The notes below the pieces were generated by a model. That model searched no databases. It had not been told where the DNA came from and saw nothing but the letters and a program-made list of their open reading frames with translations. From NCBI GenBank assembly GCA_963824935.1, contig CAWGRF010000009.1, forward strand, positions 167,187 through 231,186: a stretch of 64,000 nt of DNA. Reading direction: 5' to 3'. Of the stretch, positions 21,160 to 30,816 are shown in pieces. The DNA comes from JACCZX01 sp963824935 (GTDB lineage: Bacteria > Pseudomonadota > Gammaproteobacteria > Burkholderiales > Burkholderiaceae_F). The number at the start of each line of letters is the position of its first letter. The first letter of the stretch is position 1. Made by a program: the position numbers and the translations under genes.

Positions 21160-21864
21160 ATGTCACTGAAGAAATGGAACGTGGTCACGTCGGGGATTGG
21201 TGCCGTTCTCGCAATTGGGATCGCTGACACTCAGGCAGCCACCCCTTGTAAGCAAGGTTATGTTTGGCGAGAGGCGTTCGTCGGCGACTACGTTTGCGTA
21301 ACGCCACAGGGCCGAGATCAGGCGGCTTCCGACAACAGTCAGGCAACCGCTCGCAAGCAGCCGGGAGGCGGTGCTTACGGCCCCGATACGTGTCGTCAAG
21401 GCTACGTATGGCGCGAAGCGCGCGCTGGCGATCACGTCTGCGTTACCCCTGAGATTCGCGATCGAACAGCAGCTGATAACCGGCAAGCCGCGAGCCGCGT
21501 AGCCAGTACCGGGTCAGGTTCGGCGCCGAAGGGGCCCCCGCCGAGCCGCACATGCACGGTCTTTGAGCATCGCGACTTCGGAGGCGCCCACTGGACGCTT
21601 CGAAACGGTGACGTGCTGAGAATGGTCAGAGAGCCTGACGTTGGCACGTCGGATGGGATCCATCGCTTCATATATCGACCGTCGTGGAACGACAAAATCT
21701 CATCGTTCAAGGTAGATCCCGGGTGCACGCTTACCCTATGGGAACATGTCAACTACGGTGGAAGTCACTTCCGGGCGACTAAGAGTTACAACTTTGTCGG
21801 TGATGCCTGGAACGACAAGGCCAGCGATGCCGTTTGCGAATGCACCGGATTACCGAACTTGTGA
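21160..21864 (+). CDS. Secreted protein with two VWREA/VCVTP repeats and a beta/gamma-crystallin-like domain
   Basis: 234 residues from ATG 21160 (RBS GGGAGG). A signal peptide covers about residues 1-26 (SGIGAVLAIGIADTQA). Two tandem repeats follow, each of the form C.QGYVWREA..GD.VCVTP..RD.A..DN, with paired cysteines. The C-terminal half (about residues 135-230) has two crystallin-type Greek-key motifs: VFEHRDFGGAHWTL and LWEHVNYGGSHFRA, each containing the YGG/FGG turn, and ends in CECTG. Crystallin-fold domains often bind calcium or inhibit proteases; which applies here is not known. It appears to be a single-gene unit. Confidence 0.75.
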   Translation: MSLKKWNVVTSGIGAVLAIGIADTQAATPCKQGYVWREAFVGDYVCVTPQGRDQAASDNSQATARKQPGGGAYGPDTCRQGYVWREARAGDHVCVTPEIRDRTAADNRQAASRVASTGSGSAPKGPPPSRTCTVFEHRDFGGAHWTLRNGDVLRMVREPDVGTSDGIHRFIYRPSWNDKISSFKVDPGCTLTLWEHVNYGGSHFRATKSYNFVGDAWNDKASDAVCECTGLPNL

Positions 21865-22050
21865 AGCGCCGCGGAGCTTTCAAAAAAGCGCCGCTTATCA
21901 TAACGTTAAGCGTCCGTTCTCGGACGAGCGCGGTGTCCGCTATGGGTCGTTCTCCCTCCTTTGTCGTGTCGGTGAGGTGATGATGCGCTTGGCTATCCGG
22001 CAACGCCTTGGATTGACTAACAAGCTCCGGACGTCCCACACGTGAGACTC

Positions 22051-25000
22051 TCATTTGATAGCCCGGGGCGCGCACGCCCGTTTGGCCGGTTCCTCTGTCG
22101 CAGACCAAACTTGTCCCGGAGCGGTGCACTGTGACTTGCTGGCGCGAACGACACCGCTCTGTTGGCAGCACCAACCGGGCTCTGCGGCACCTGTCGCGCC
22201 GGGCGGAATTCGGACCGCATCTTTCACGGTCACGCGGCCGATTGGGGCTTTCTCGTTTTTGGGAATAGGCGACGGCGTTGGTGTCGTCGGCGTGGGTTTC
22301 GTTGGTGGTGTAGCAGGCGGCGATGTAGTCGGCGGCTTGCCGATCGGGATGACCGGCACAGTCAATGTGCGCTGCTGCGGCGAAGCGCCCGTCCTGATCG
22401 CGGTCAGCGTGAAGGATGTCGTCGTGGAAAGCTGGCGCGTTACGCATCCATCACTCGACGAAGCCGGCTGCGGACCGCCAGGCTCGAGCACCAGGCGTTC
22501 CGCATTCCTGGCGGCGAAACACAGGCGCGTTTGTCCGGGACCCGTCAACCGCACCGGCTCCGCACGAAAGTCAACGATCACCGGCTGCGGAACAGGCGTC
22601 ACAACCGACACCGTAAGCGTTGTGCTCGCCTGCTGCGACGCCGCGCCCTCGCCGCGCGCGGTCAATCTGAACGTCGTCGTGGCGCCGACCAATCGGGTGA
22701 CGCAGCCTGTACTGTTGGATTGCGGCTGTGAGCCTTCGGGTTCGATCGTCAACCGCTGTGCGTTGCTCACGCGGAAGCACAGCCGAACAGGGCCTTCCCC
22801 AGTCAGCCGCGGTGGAAGCGCTTCGAAGATCTCGATAACCGGCCGCGGCAGCGCCTCGATCGCGGCCGACAATCCAACGACGGCGGATCCACCGCTATGC
22901 GCAGCGATCAAACGCGCACTGGCCTTTCCGGTACCCGAAGTGTCAAAGCCGATGTCGACAGAGCATTGTGCGCGAGGAGCGAGCTGCTCGGGACAACTGT
23001 TGATCAACGAAAAGCGGGAGTCGCCCTCAATCCTCAACGGGCGCAGCAGCAACGCAGCCGTGCCGGTGCTGGTGATTGTCACGCGGCGCGGCTTGGCGCC
23101 TGTGCCGCGCTTGAAAACTCCGAAGTCGAGCTGCTCTGGCGCAATCGAAGCAAGGGGGCGTCCGAATCCAGTGCCAGACAGTTCGATGATGCGCGGACTG
23201 CTCGCGCTATTGGCAATCAAGAGCCGGCCGCTGCTCGCCTCGATTGCCGATGGCGCGAATCGCAACTGGAGTACGCATGACGCATCAGGAGCGAGCTTGG
23301 CGTTGTCGCAGTTGCCCTGAACGCTGAACGCATTGCTGCCTTCCAGTTTCACCTGCCCGATCTCTATGGGTGCGGTGCCGGCGCTACGCAGGCGCATAGA
23401 GCGCCATGCGCTCTGGGTCTGAATTTCCTGTTGTCCAAACGCCAGACTGACCGGGGTCACTTCGAGTTTTGGCGTGGCGTGACCGATGCCCGACAGCGCT
23501 ACTACCCGCGGACTTCCACTGGCGTTGTCCTTTATCACCAGTTGACCGCTCTTGGCGATCGCTTCGCGCGGTGAGAACCGAAGATCAATTGCACATTGTG
23601 CGTCGGGTGCGACCGCTGCCTTGCAGTTTTCACGAACAACCCGAAAGTCGCCGTCTCCGCTAATCGCAACATCGGTTACGGTCAATGGAGCAGAACCAGT
23701 GTTGCTCAGCGTTACGCTGCGCGTCTGCGCGCCGCCCGCAATTTCCACTTCGCCAAAGTTGACAGCTTGCGTGGAAAGCCTTGCGCTTGGCGCCGTCGTC
23801 GCCAAGCCATTGATCAGCACCAGATAAGGATCATCAACATCCTGCACTCGAATTGCGACCGTCGCATTGAGCACTCCCGCAGCCTTCGGCGTGAAATGCA
23901 CGACTGTTTGGCAGTCCGACCTGCGCGCAATGTTGATGCCGTTGCATGACGGGCCCACCGTAAAGGAAGCCGCGTCCGGCCCCTGCACAGTGACGTCGAT
24001 AACATCAAACGCAACCAATCCCCTGTTGTCGATGCGTAAGACTTGTTGTCCCGCCGCGGCACGTACGTCCTGCGCGCCGAAGTCAATCCGCTCCGGGGTG
24101 GTTGCCAAGCGCTTCGGAAGGATCCAAGGAGCGACCGTAATTCCAGCGAGCGTCGTACCGCCCAAGCCTGTCAACAGGAGCAGCATAACCATCCATCGCG
24201 CCCACCCCAGGAACTTCAAATTGCTGCTGGTAGCTTGCAGTCCGGCAGCATCGCCGCTCCGCGCGCGAATCGAGCGGGCTTCATTGAGCAGGCGTCGTGC
24301 TTCCCTCTTGTCACCCAGCAGTGCCGAGCGCGTGCCTTGTTGGTGCAGAGCCCAACTTGCGGTCGATGTGTCGCCGGCACGCACGGCAATGTCGTGCGCG
24401 CGCGTGAGCATGTCGCGCCAGGCATCCCAGCGATTGGAGTCGGCCAGCGCTCTGTCGATTGCACGGGCAAGTCGCAGCGCTTCATCGCTGCGACCATTTT
24501 GCGCAGCCCACGCCATGCTCGTGGTAATCGGTGCCGCCAACCGCGCCACCCGACGTGGCGTGCCGCGGGCGGCGAACGCGAACTCAGTGAATGCCGCGGT
24601 TGCGCGATCGCGACACGCGGCGAATTCGGCAGTGGCTTCGACTTGCGCAGCGAGTCCGGCAGCGAGGCGGAAGCCAGGCGCGACGTGCTGCACGAGGCCA
24701 CGCCGCATCAGATTCGCCAAGACGGCTGGGACTTCTACCACGCCGGCAATCGCGGCGCACTGTTCCACTTCAAGAGGTACGTCGCCTCCGCACGCGACTG
24801 CCGCCAGGACGCGGCGGCTTCGTTCATCTTCGTTATCGAGGTTCGGTGTTTGAACGAACTCTGCCGCTGCCGCTGCGACATCGCGCATTGCAGCGACTCC
24901 GGCAGCTTGCTCGATGCGTGCGGGGTGACCTTCCGCGGATTCGACGATGCGCGCGACGATGGTGAGCTCGTCGGCGCGCAGCGGTCGTGACAGTGCGCGT

Positions 25001-25995
25001 TCGAATAACGCAATGCCGTCCTCGCTCGGCAACCCCTTCAGTGCAACCAGGCGACGCTGCGCACCCGCGAGCGTCTGGTCTGAGGCGAATATCCACGTGG
25101 AATGAGGGCCGTATGCATGGATTGCGCTGAGCGCAGCCGGAGGCAAGGAAACGTCGTCGATCAGCAGGAGTGCGCTCTTGTTGGCAAGATTACGGCGCAT
25201 CTGGACCTCACTAGGGCGCAAGCCAGGCGGCACGTCATAGAAAGCTTCGTGCAGTGCCTGCGCAAGGTCGTTATCGCCGAGCGTTGCGGCTTGCAGATAG
25301 ACCAAGCCATCGTGAAAGGTGGCGGTGTGGTCGAGGCTTCCCACGTGAGACAGCAGTGCACTCTTGCCGCTGCCGGTCTTCCCGTGCAGCGCGACGTTCC
25401 TTCGCTCCGCGACGGTGGCCATGATCTCTTTACTTTCGTCGCGGCGGTCCAGCAAATCCCTGAACGGGGGCGGCAGCAGCATCACCGGCGCGGGACGGCG
25501 CCGCGGCGCAAGAGTGGCCGGCGCCACGCGATCCAACGTATCTCCGGCCTCGCCGGGTGTGCGCCGCACTGAGCCGCTGATTGACATGTCGAGCGGCGCG
25601 CGGCGGTCGAGTAATTCCTGAATTGCGGCGCGCAGACGGTCGAAGCCAGCGTGAAATGGCGCGCCGTATTCCCAGCCAATCAAGTCCCCCGCCTGTGAAG
25701 AGGCAAACTCAGTGGGAGGCTGCAGCGGCTCCAGCAGTGCTTGGATCAGCTTGCCGGCACGATGAGCGGACCGTGCCTCGTAGAGCACCCACTCCGACTG
25801 AATCGATTCCGCGGACCACAGCACAACGACGCATCCAGCCGCCTCAAGTTCGGAATCGAGTTCCGCATGCCAGTCGTTGCCGATGGGAATGTTCCAGTCC
25901 CACCATGCAGTCCACCCGCACGCCGCGAGCGCTGAGGCAAGCTGCCGTGCCTGCGGCGTCTGAGCATGTTTGTAGCTGACGAAGATGTCACTCAC
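22051..25995 (-). CDS. TIR - STAND NTPase - TPR - TM - ASH-repeat protein with C-terminal GWCC motif
   Basis: 1314 residues from GTG 25995. Order: TIR domain (residues 1-125; IFVSYKH, catalytic-type E73 in EWVLYEARSA); NTPase with Walker A GKTGSGKS (205-212) and Walker B ALLLIDD; an alpha-helical TPR-like stretch to about 590; a transmembrane segment near 600-625; then four or five repeats of about 105 residues of the ASPM/SPD-2/Hydin type (LDFG...V.I...G.APL...C...LAP.A.C...FSP), followed by two PVI.....P..L.G.....LCF repeats. A proline/threonine linker leads to a cysteine motif GWCC...C at 1274. The ASH repeats and cysteine motif would be periplasmic and TIR-NTPase cytoplasmic, so the protein could relay an envelope signal to a TIR effector. 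The role is inferred. Confidence 0.82.
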   Translation of the reverse strand: MSDIFVSYKHAQTPQARQLASALAACGWTAWWDWNIPIGNDWHAELDSELEAAGCVVVLWSAESIQSEWVLYEARSAHRAGKLIQALLEPLQPPTEFASSQAGDLIGWEYGAPFHAGFDRLRAAIQELLDRRAPLDMSISGSVRRTPGEAGDTLDRVAPATLAPRRRPAPVMLLPPPFRDLLDRRDESKEIMATVAERRNVALHGKTGSGKSALLSHVGSLDHTATFHDGLVYLQAATLGDNDLAQALHEAFYDVPPGLRPSEVQMRRNLANKSALLLIDDVSLPPAALSAIHAYGPHSTWIFASDQTLAGAQRRLVALKGLPSEDGIALFERALSRPLRADELTIVARIVESAEGHPARIEQAAGVAAMRDVAAAAAEFVQTPNLDNEDERSRRVLAAVACGGDVPLEVEQCAAIAGVVEVPAVLANLMRRGLVQHVAPGFRLAAGLAAQVEATAEFAACRDRATAAFTEFAFAARGTPRRVARLAAPITTSMAWAAQNGRSDEALRLARAIDRALADSNRWDAWRDMLTRAHDIAVRAGDTSTASWALHQQGTRSALLGDKREARRLLNEARSIRARSGDAAGLQATSSNLKFLGWARWMVMLLLLTGLGGTTLAGITVAPWILPKRLATTPERIDFGAQDVRAAAGQQVLRIDNRGLVAFDVIDVTVQGPDAASFTVGPSCNGINIARRSDCQTVVHFTPKAAGVLNATVAIRVQDVDDPYLVLINGLATTAPSARLSTQAVNFGEVEIAGGAQTRSVTLSNTGSAPLTVTDVAISGDGDFRVVRENCKAAVAPDAQCAIDLRFSPREAIAKSGQLVIKDNASGSPRVVALSGIGHATPKLEVTPVSLAFGQQEIQTQSAWRSMRLRSAGTAPIEIGQVKLEGSNAFSVQGNCDNAKLAPDASCVLQLRFAPSAIEASSGRLLIANSASSPRIIELSGTGFGRPLASIAPEQLDFGVFKRGTGAKPRRVTITSTGTAALLLRPLRIEGDSRFSLINSCPEQLAPRAQCSVDIGFDTSGTGKASARLIAAHSGGSAVVGLSAAIEALPRPVIEIFEALPPRLTGEGPVRLCFRVSNAQRLTIEPEGSQPQSNSTGCVTRLVGATTTFRLTARGEGAASQQASTTLTVSVVTPVPQPVIVDFRAEPVRLTGPGQTRLCFAARNAERLVLEPGGPQPASSSDGCVTRQLSTTTSFTLTAIRTGASPQQRTLTVPVIPIGKPPTTSPPATPPTKPTPTTPTPSPIPKNEKAPIGRVTVKDAVRIPPGATGAAEPGWCCQQSGVVRASKSQCTAPGQVWSATEEPAKRACAPRAIK

Positions 25996-26411
25996 GATGA
26001 CTCTTCGGTCACGTGTTTCGAGAGCTGTAGCCGCTTCGTCTGTTCATGCCTTCTCTTCTCGAAGGACAAGCTTTGAGGCTGTGACGTCCGCGATCGCAGA
26101 AAGGCAGACAAGGATGCAGCAACGGCACCGCCCGGCAATAACGATCCGCTGCAGGCTTTGCGGTGTCAACGCGAATATTCGGGATGCGACGACGGATGAA
26201 GCTATCGACTTGCAGGTGGGAAAAGTCCGACAATCGGCCGTGTACTCGATCGTGCGGCGACCTCGGTGAACTGACGATCGAAGGCGCACACGCTCATTGA
26301 CTTCGAAGGACGCTTAGTGCCGCCGCGCCGGACTGAGCGGCGAAGCCGCTACACGCAAAGTCGCATTGAACGTGCGGCTAGCGCGTTCGAGGTGTTTCTT
26401 TGAACATGTCC
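25996..26411. other. Intergenic region between TIR-ASH gene and cytochrome fragment
   Basis: About 415 bases with no supported gene. Short open frames exist but show no start signal or family motifs. It must hold the promoter of the minus-strand TIR-ASH gene. Confidence 0.4.
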
Positions 26412-26959
26412 AAGTCGGCACCGAAATACCCATTCGCGATCACACTGCGCGCGCCGAGGTGGGCAAAACCGTTTTCGACCAACACTGCGCTTCGTGCCAC
26501 GCCAGCGACAAGACGGGTCGCCGCATGCCACTCGCCGGTATCGATACCGATCGCGGCCGAATGGATACATGGAACAAGGACAACGCAGTCGCAGCTAACA
26601 AAGTCGTGACCGAGATGGGGATCATTCGCAAGGGCCTGGTCGAAGCACCGCTCGACGGCTACAACCCTCCATTTCTCGATGGTGTCTGGGTGCGCGCGCC
26701 GTACCTGCACCACGGCGCGGTGCCGACGCTGCGCGATCTGCTCGAACCGCCGGCGAACCGGCCCAAGGTCTTCTGGCGCGGCTACGACCTGTACGACCAG
26801 AAGAACGTCGGCTTTATCTCGACCGGTCCGGAAGCCGAGCGCGTCGGCACGAAGTTCGATACCAGCGCACTGGCCAACGGCAACGGCGGTCACGTTTTCG
26901 GCACGACGCTGCCGGCCGCGGAGAAGGAGAGTCTGCTCGAGTACCTGAAGACGCTGTAA
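26412..26959 (+). pseudogene. Duplicated 3' fragment of RoxA-like cytochrome gene
   Basis: Closely matches 20151-20699, starting at a shared AAG..GGCACCGAA and ending exactly at the stop codon; the sequences differ before and after. It carries the second heme site (CASCH instead of CATCH) and the GVWVRAPYLHHGAV block but lacks the N-terminal half, the first heme and the membrane anchor. A one-base deletion relative to the parent, near 26440-26460, breaks the frame. Most other differences from the parent are silent. It could be the remnant of a full second copy. An open frame from 26366 would translate most of it, but nothing suggests a working product. Confidence 0.8.
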
Positions 26960-27040
26960 TTGGAGGACTGCTATCGGCCAGTTGCGGACCCTCAACTCGG
27001 TAACGATACAAGCGCGATTTTGACGAGCAGTCTCTGACGA

Positions 27041-28145
27041 CTACGGCCGCTTTGCTGGAGTGCTGGCACTGATCTCGGAGTAGATCGATCGCAGGTTCTG
27101 CAGTCTCTCTTCGTTGTTCGGATGTCGCTTTACCGGCGTGTCAACGATATCGTGGACCGACTGCGCCAGCTTTCCTTCATCCGACTGCGGCGTCGGAGAA
27201 GCCGGGGCGTGTTCCGCTTTGGGCAAGTCGTTCACGAAAGCATTTATGGACGCAGCGAGCGCCTTCTGATCTGGAAGAGCACGACTTAGCAAGCGGACCG
27301 CGCACGAGTCCGCCTGAAGTTCCTGGTCCACGTGATGTCGAGTGAAACGGTTCCTCTCAATCTTTATGTACGCCAGGGTCGCATTCGGGTCACCGCGCGA
27401 CGTGGTCACCACTCTCATCAAGTCGTCTTTGGATGAGATCGAGTCGATGACGTTGCTCTGCAATTCCTTGGTTTCATGTCTCTGCAGCACATGGGCCACC
27501 TCGTGCGCAAGTGCAAAGTAAGCCTTAGGCAATTGCGCGTCGTTGTCGACGAGCCCCTGATCCACGTATAGGAAGCCACCTGGGCGAGCGGCCGCATTGC
27601 GTGACGAATTCTTCAGGATGAACAGTTTGAACTCGTATTCGTGCCCCTCACCGACGCTATCCAACACCTCCCTCAGTAGTCTGTCAGCGACGGGGTAGTA
27701 CTTCTGTCCCAGCTTGCTATCGCGCTCCAAAATGGCTGGCTCTTGCTGATGAAGGCGCTCGCCATAGGCGACTTCGGTGGTCATCGGAAGCCAGTTGAGT
27801 TGCTTCGCGGCTAACTTGGTTGAGGCACTGAGCTTGTTGCTTGCGGGCGCAACTGAGGGCCGGCCGCCGGCGAGAATGCTGCCTGCGCTTGCCAAGCAAG
27901 CGCGCCCCCACATCCGACACTGCTTCCTTGGCGCCAAATACGGCGAGAGAAGCGGCGTTATCGGACAGCGTGTACGGCTGGACAATTACCGGACAGTTCT
28001 TTTCGAGCACCACCGAGGCTTTGGACGACAGCTTGGTGATTTCCTTCGTTCTAAATCCGTCAGTCTGGCCAAGCGTGCTTGCTGGTCCAGCTGCCGTCGC
28101 TAGCAACGCCAATAGACCAATGAACTTCAATGACCTTCGCGACAT
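27041..28145 (-). CDS. Secreted M48-family zinc metalloprotease (frameshifted)
   Basis: About 367 residues after bridging one frameshift. The ATG at 28145 gives a signal peptide (LKFIGLLALLATAAGP). The zinc site is HEVAH near residue 210 in FALAHEVAHVLQRHE, and ELQADSCAVRLL about 60 residues later supplies the third ligand, as in M48 (HtpX/Oma1-type) enzymes. The frame breaks at the C5 run 27905-27909; dropping one base joins SDVG to RACLASAGSILAG. It is the last gene of a minus-strand operon with the secreted protein at 28173 and the CHASE2 protein. It probably degrades periplasmic or membrane proteins. Confidence 0.82.
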
Positions 28146-28172
28146 CGCGTGCCTCCGGACGGGCTCCGCGCC

Positions 28173-28607
28173 TCAGTTGATCCGCTGCAGAAGCTGCTGA
28201 ATTTTCAGTTCGCGGGCGTCGTAGTAGCCTTCATCGTCGAACACCGCGGCTTCGTATGCGAGCAGGACGTTCTCGTCTTTGATGTCCGCGCGCGCTTTGT
28301 CGATACGTGCCTTTATCGCCGGATCCTTCAGAGCTGCCTCCAAATTAGCCTGCGCCTTCTTTAGGTCCAAAGGTTTGTCGGGTTCCAGCTTTCGGCCGCC
28401 GGTCTTTTCGCGATTGATAACGCGGCTCAGAACGACTTTCCCCGACCCACAAGGCGGCTGCGTGTCGCCGAAGCTCTTGATGAATGCCTTAATCGCGCTT
28501 GAGGTAGTTGCGCTGGGCACATCTAGCAGGCCCACGCACTTCTGGGCAGCGCTCGGCGCAGACCACATACACGCTGTCAGCGCGACGATTGCAATGGGCA
28601 GTTTCAT
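28173..28607 (-). CDS. Secreted hypothetical protein (144 aa)
   Basis: ATG 28607 starts a signal peptide (MKLPIAIVALTACMW) with cleavage likely after APSAAQ. The mature part has two cysteines and is strongly helical and charged (KKAQANLEAALKDPAIKARI). No family recognised. It lies between the CHASE2 gene (15-base gap) and the M48 protease gene (27-base gap), so it is likely a periplasmic partner, substrate or regulator of one of them. Confidence 0.65.
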   Translation of the reverse strand: MKLPIAIVALTACMWSAPSAAQKCVGLLDVPSATTSSAIKAFIKSFGDTQPPCGSGKVVLSRVINREKTGGRKLEPDKPLDLKKAQANLEAALKDPAIKARIDKARADIKDENVLLAYEAAVFDDEGYYDARELKIQQLLQRIN

Positions 28608-28622
28608 TCTTCGCCTGCGATC

Positions 28623-30058
28623 TCAATGCAACAAAGCAAAAATCACTACGGCCATCCACACTACGAGTCGGAACGCCACGAGCGCGGCGGACCAAGGCTT
28701 CGGTTTCTTCCACAACAAATAAAAATCACCGCCAAAAAACATCTTAGCGCTTTCCCGAAAGCTACGGCGCGGCGGCTTGCCTACGCCCTTGATGGCGTCG
28801 GCCGTGCGAATTCCCTCTGCAACGGATCCGGACACAAAGCTTTCAACCAACATACCCACCGCCATCGGAATCGGTGACGCCCAGATGCCAAACCTGGCAA
28901 GAAGAAGCAGCGAGACGAACGTCAGCAGGATTGCCATGATGATGACGGCTACACCAAGAACCACCAACCAAAGTGGCGCCGACAGACGATGGTCGGAGTC
29001 TTGGCTCAGTCTTAGTTTGAAATACCGCTCCCAACAGTAGGCAATAAGGAAGCCGAAGAGAAATCCGAAGACGATGTCCGCTACGAATTCCGACAGATGA
29101 TTGTTCGTGCTGAGGGGATCGAGCAATGAAAGAAAAGCCGCGGCGTGGATCTCGACGCCGTAGAGCTCACCTAGCGGGGTAACAAAAGTGTCGCCCTCGC
29201 CAAAGGCGGCGCCAAAAAAGACGGCCTTGAAGTCCGCTGGGTTAGCGGCGGCATCTGGATGGCTGATCGCGCCGTCAATTTCAGTTCGATTCGCTTGCTC
29301 AAGTCGGCCGCCGAACCCACGGCGATCGGCACGACACCGGACAGATACTTGCGTGGATCAATAAGTTCGGCGTTGCGCTTGGAGTGGCGGGTCGCCTCGT
29401 CGATGCAATTTCTCCGGGAGCCCTTTAACTTTGCTGACAGAGCGTAGGCAGACGCTGCCAGAGTGTTGGGATCACAGTACTGCTTGATGACCAACCCGTA
29501 CTCGACGGGCAATCCGGCGAGCCCAAACGTCACCGTAGACGCCAGATTTCTCCAGGTCGCTGGGACTTCATTGACCCTTGCTGCGGATGATTCGAAAGGC
29601 AGCATGAGGACCGTGCGAATCTGGTGCTTGGTATCAGCATCAATGATCTCCTGATGCAACTTGCGCTCACAGTCGGCTTCGGGGGTCTTGCTGCCCGGGT
29701 CGCTCGCGAGCCAGCGAGCAGGCGATAGATCGAGATCGATGACCATGAGGTCGAGTCGCTGCGTCGGCGCACGTTTCTGATTGACATTTGCCATCGCTGA
29801 ATAGACGGCGGCGATGTCGTCTTTCAACTGGCAGCGGTCCAGCGGAGAGCGATCCAGGTATCGAGATTCCGCTGCGACCCCATCGATCAACACGACGAGC
29901 GCCTTGGCTTTGTCCTTGCCAATCGTTTGCGGTATTCCAGCCACGTTGCCGATCGCCACGAACGCATGACCATTGATGGCATCTAACCATCCGAACTGGC
30001 TCTCCAAGAACACCATGAACGCCGCCACAAAGATCGTGGCGGGCCAGTCGTCCCGCAT
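28623..30058 (-). CDS. CHASE2 sensor-domain membrane protein without effector domain (frameshifted)
   Basis: About 478 residues once a missing base is restored. The ATG at 30058 precedes a hydrophobic segment (ATIFVAAFMVFLES). The CHASE2 pattern follows (ALVVLIDGVA near the start; LDLMVIDLDLSPARW; VFFGAAFGEGDTFVTPLGELYGVEIHA), and then C-terminal membrane helices (IVFGFLFGFLIAY and others). The frame breaks at TTT 29279-29281, where one more T gives LKIDGAISHPD. A further upstream start near 30126 is possible if one G is removed there. CHASE2 is an extracytoplasmic sensor domain; here it has no kinase, cyclase or TIR output attached. First gene of the operon with the secreted protein and the M48 protease. 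Confidence 0.72.
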
Positions 30059-30181
30059 GTGTTGTACGAAATGGCCCAGTGCGCTTCGCCAGCCGCGGTG
30101 GCGCGGAGTGGTGACTACCCTGCATTGTCCGACCCCTGTCTTGGCACGACGCTGTCAACGCTGGAGGAAAGTGTGAGCAGC

Positions 30182-30376
30182 GGATACGGTCGATGCAAAC
30201 GACGCGTCATGTCATTACCAAGCTGATTGATGGAGCCACTGGACGGTGCTTGACGCAAGTGCCTAACATTGTGTTCGAGAGGGACGCGCCAAAGCGACGT
30301 GCCTCCTCAACGTAAACGTTAGGCGTGCTTGGCCTGACGTGTTCGACATTTTTCAACCACAGGCAAGGAGTGTTTC
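30182..30376. other. Intergenic region
   Basis: About 195 bases, lower in GC than most of the window. No gene or hairpin is supported. Confidence 0.3.
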
Positions 30377-30590
30377 ATGAAGATCACACCTACTGTCGTT
30401 CTGTTTCACTTGCGTTTGCAGCGGGGTTCGTCGCAGGTCTATTGGGTGGCAATATCATTTCCCTAGCAAACGCTGCCTTGAGGATCGAGTAATACTCATA
30501 AACACAGATGCGGAGATTGCGAATAAGTGCAATTTCGACAAGACGATAGTGCAAGGGTACAAGTACTACCTTTGCGTCAGGAACTATTGA
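30377..30590 (+). CDS. Possible small membrane/secreted protein, frameshifted
   Basis: ATG 30377 lies 5 bases after AAGGAG and reads MKITPTVVLF. The next frame continues SLAFAAGFVAGLLGGN, an apparent membrane or signal segment, then ALRIE and a stop. The third frame gives INTDAEIANKCNFDKTIVQG and ends YYLCVRNY at 30590. Two single-base errors would make one protein of about 70 residues with two cysteines. The composite reading is plausible but unproven. The following 226 bases, to 30816, hold nothing I can support. Confidence 0.35.
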
Positions 30591-30816
30591 TTCCATTTAT
30601 CTAGCTCGTCGCCCACTACCTGCTTCCTAGCCGCAGGAGACTCCCGCGGTCAGCGGACGGCTGCGACACAATGAGAGAAAGCTACTTCGCCAGTACGGCG
30701 CGTTCCAGGCTGCACCTCCGGCCGCTTATGTAAAACGTTGATGCTTGGAATCGTCCGCTTTAAGGCGTCGTGAGTGTCTGCAATGGGTCGAAAGCGGACT
30801 CGATTGTTTGGAGTTG

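Noticed and set aside
30770..30816. Short sequence beginning TGAGTGTCTGCAATGGGTCG
   Set aside because: Looks like a motif seen repeatedly in draft genomes of Proteobacteria as short spurious proteins; I cannot tie it to an element, and only one copy is here.
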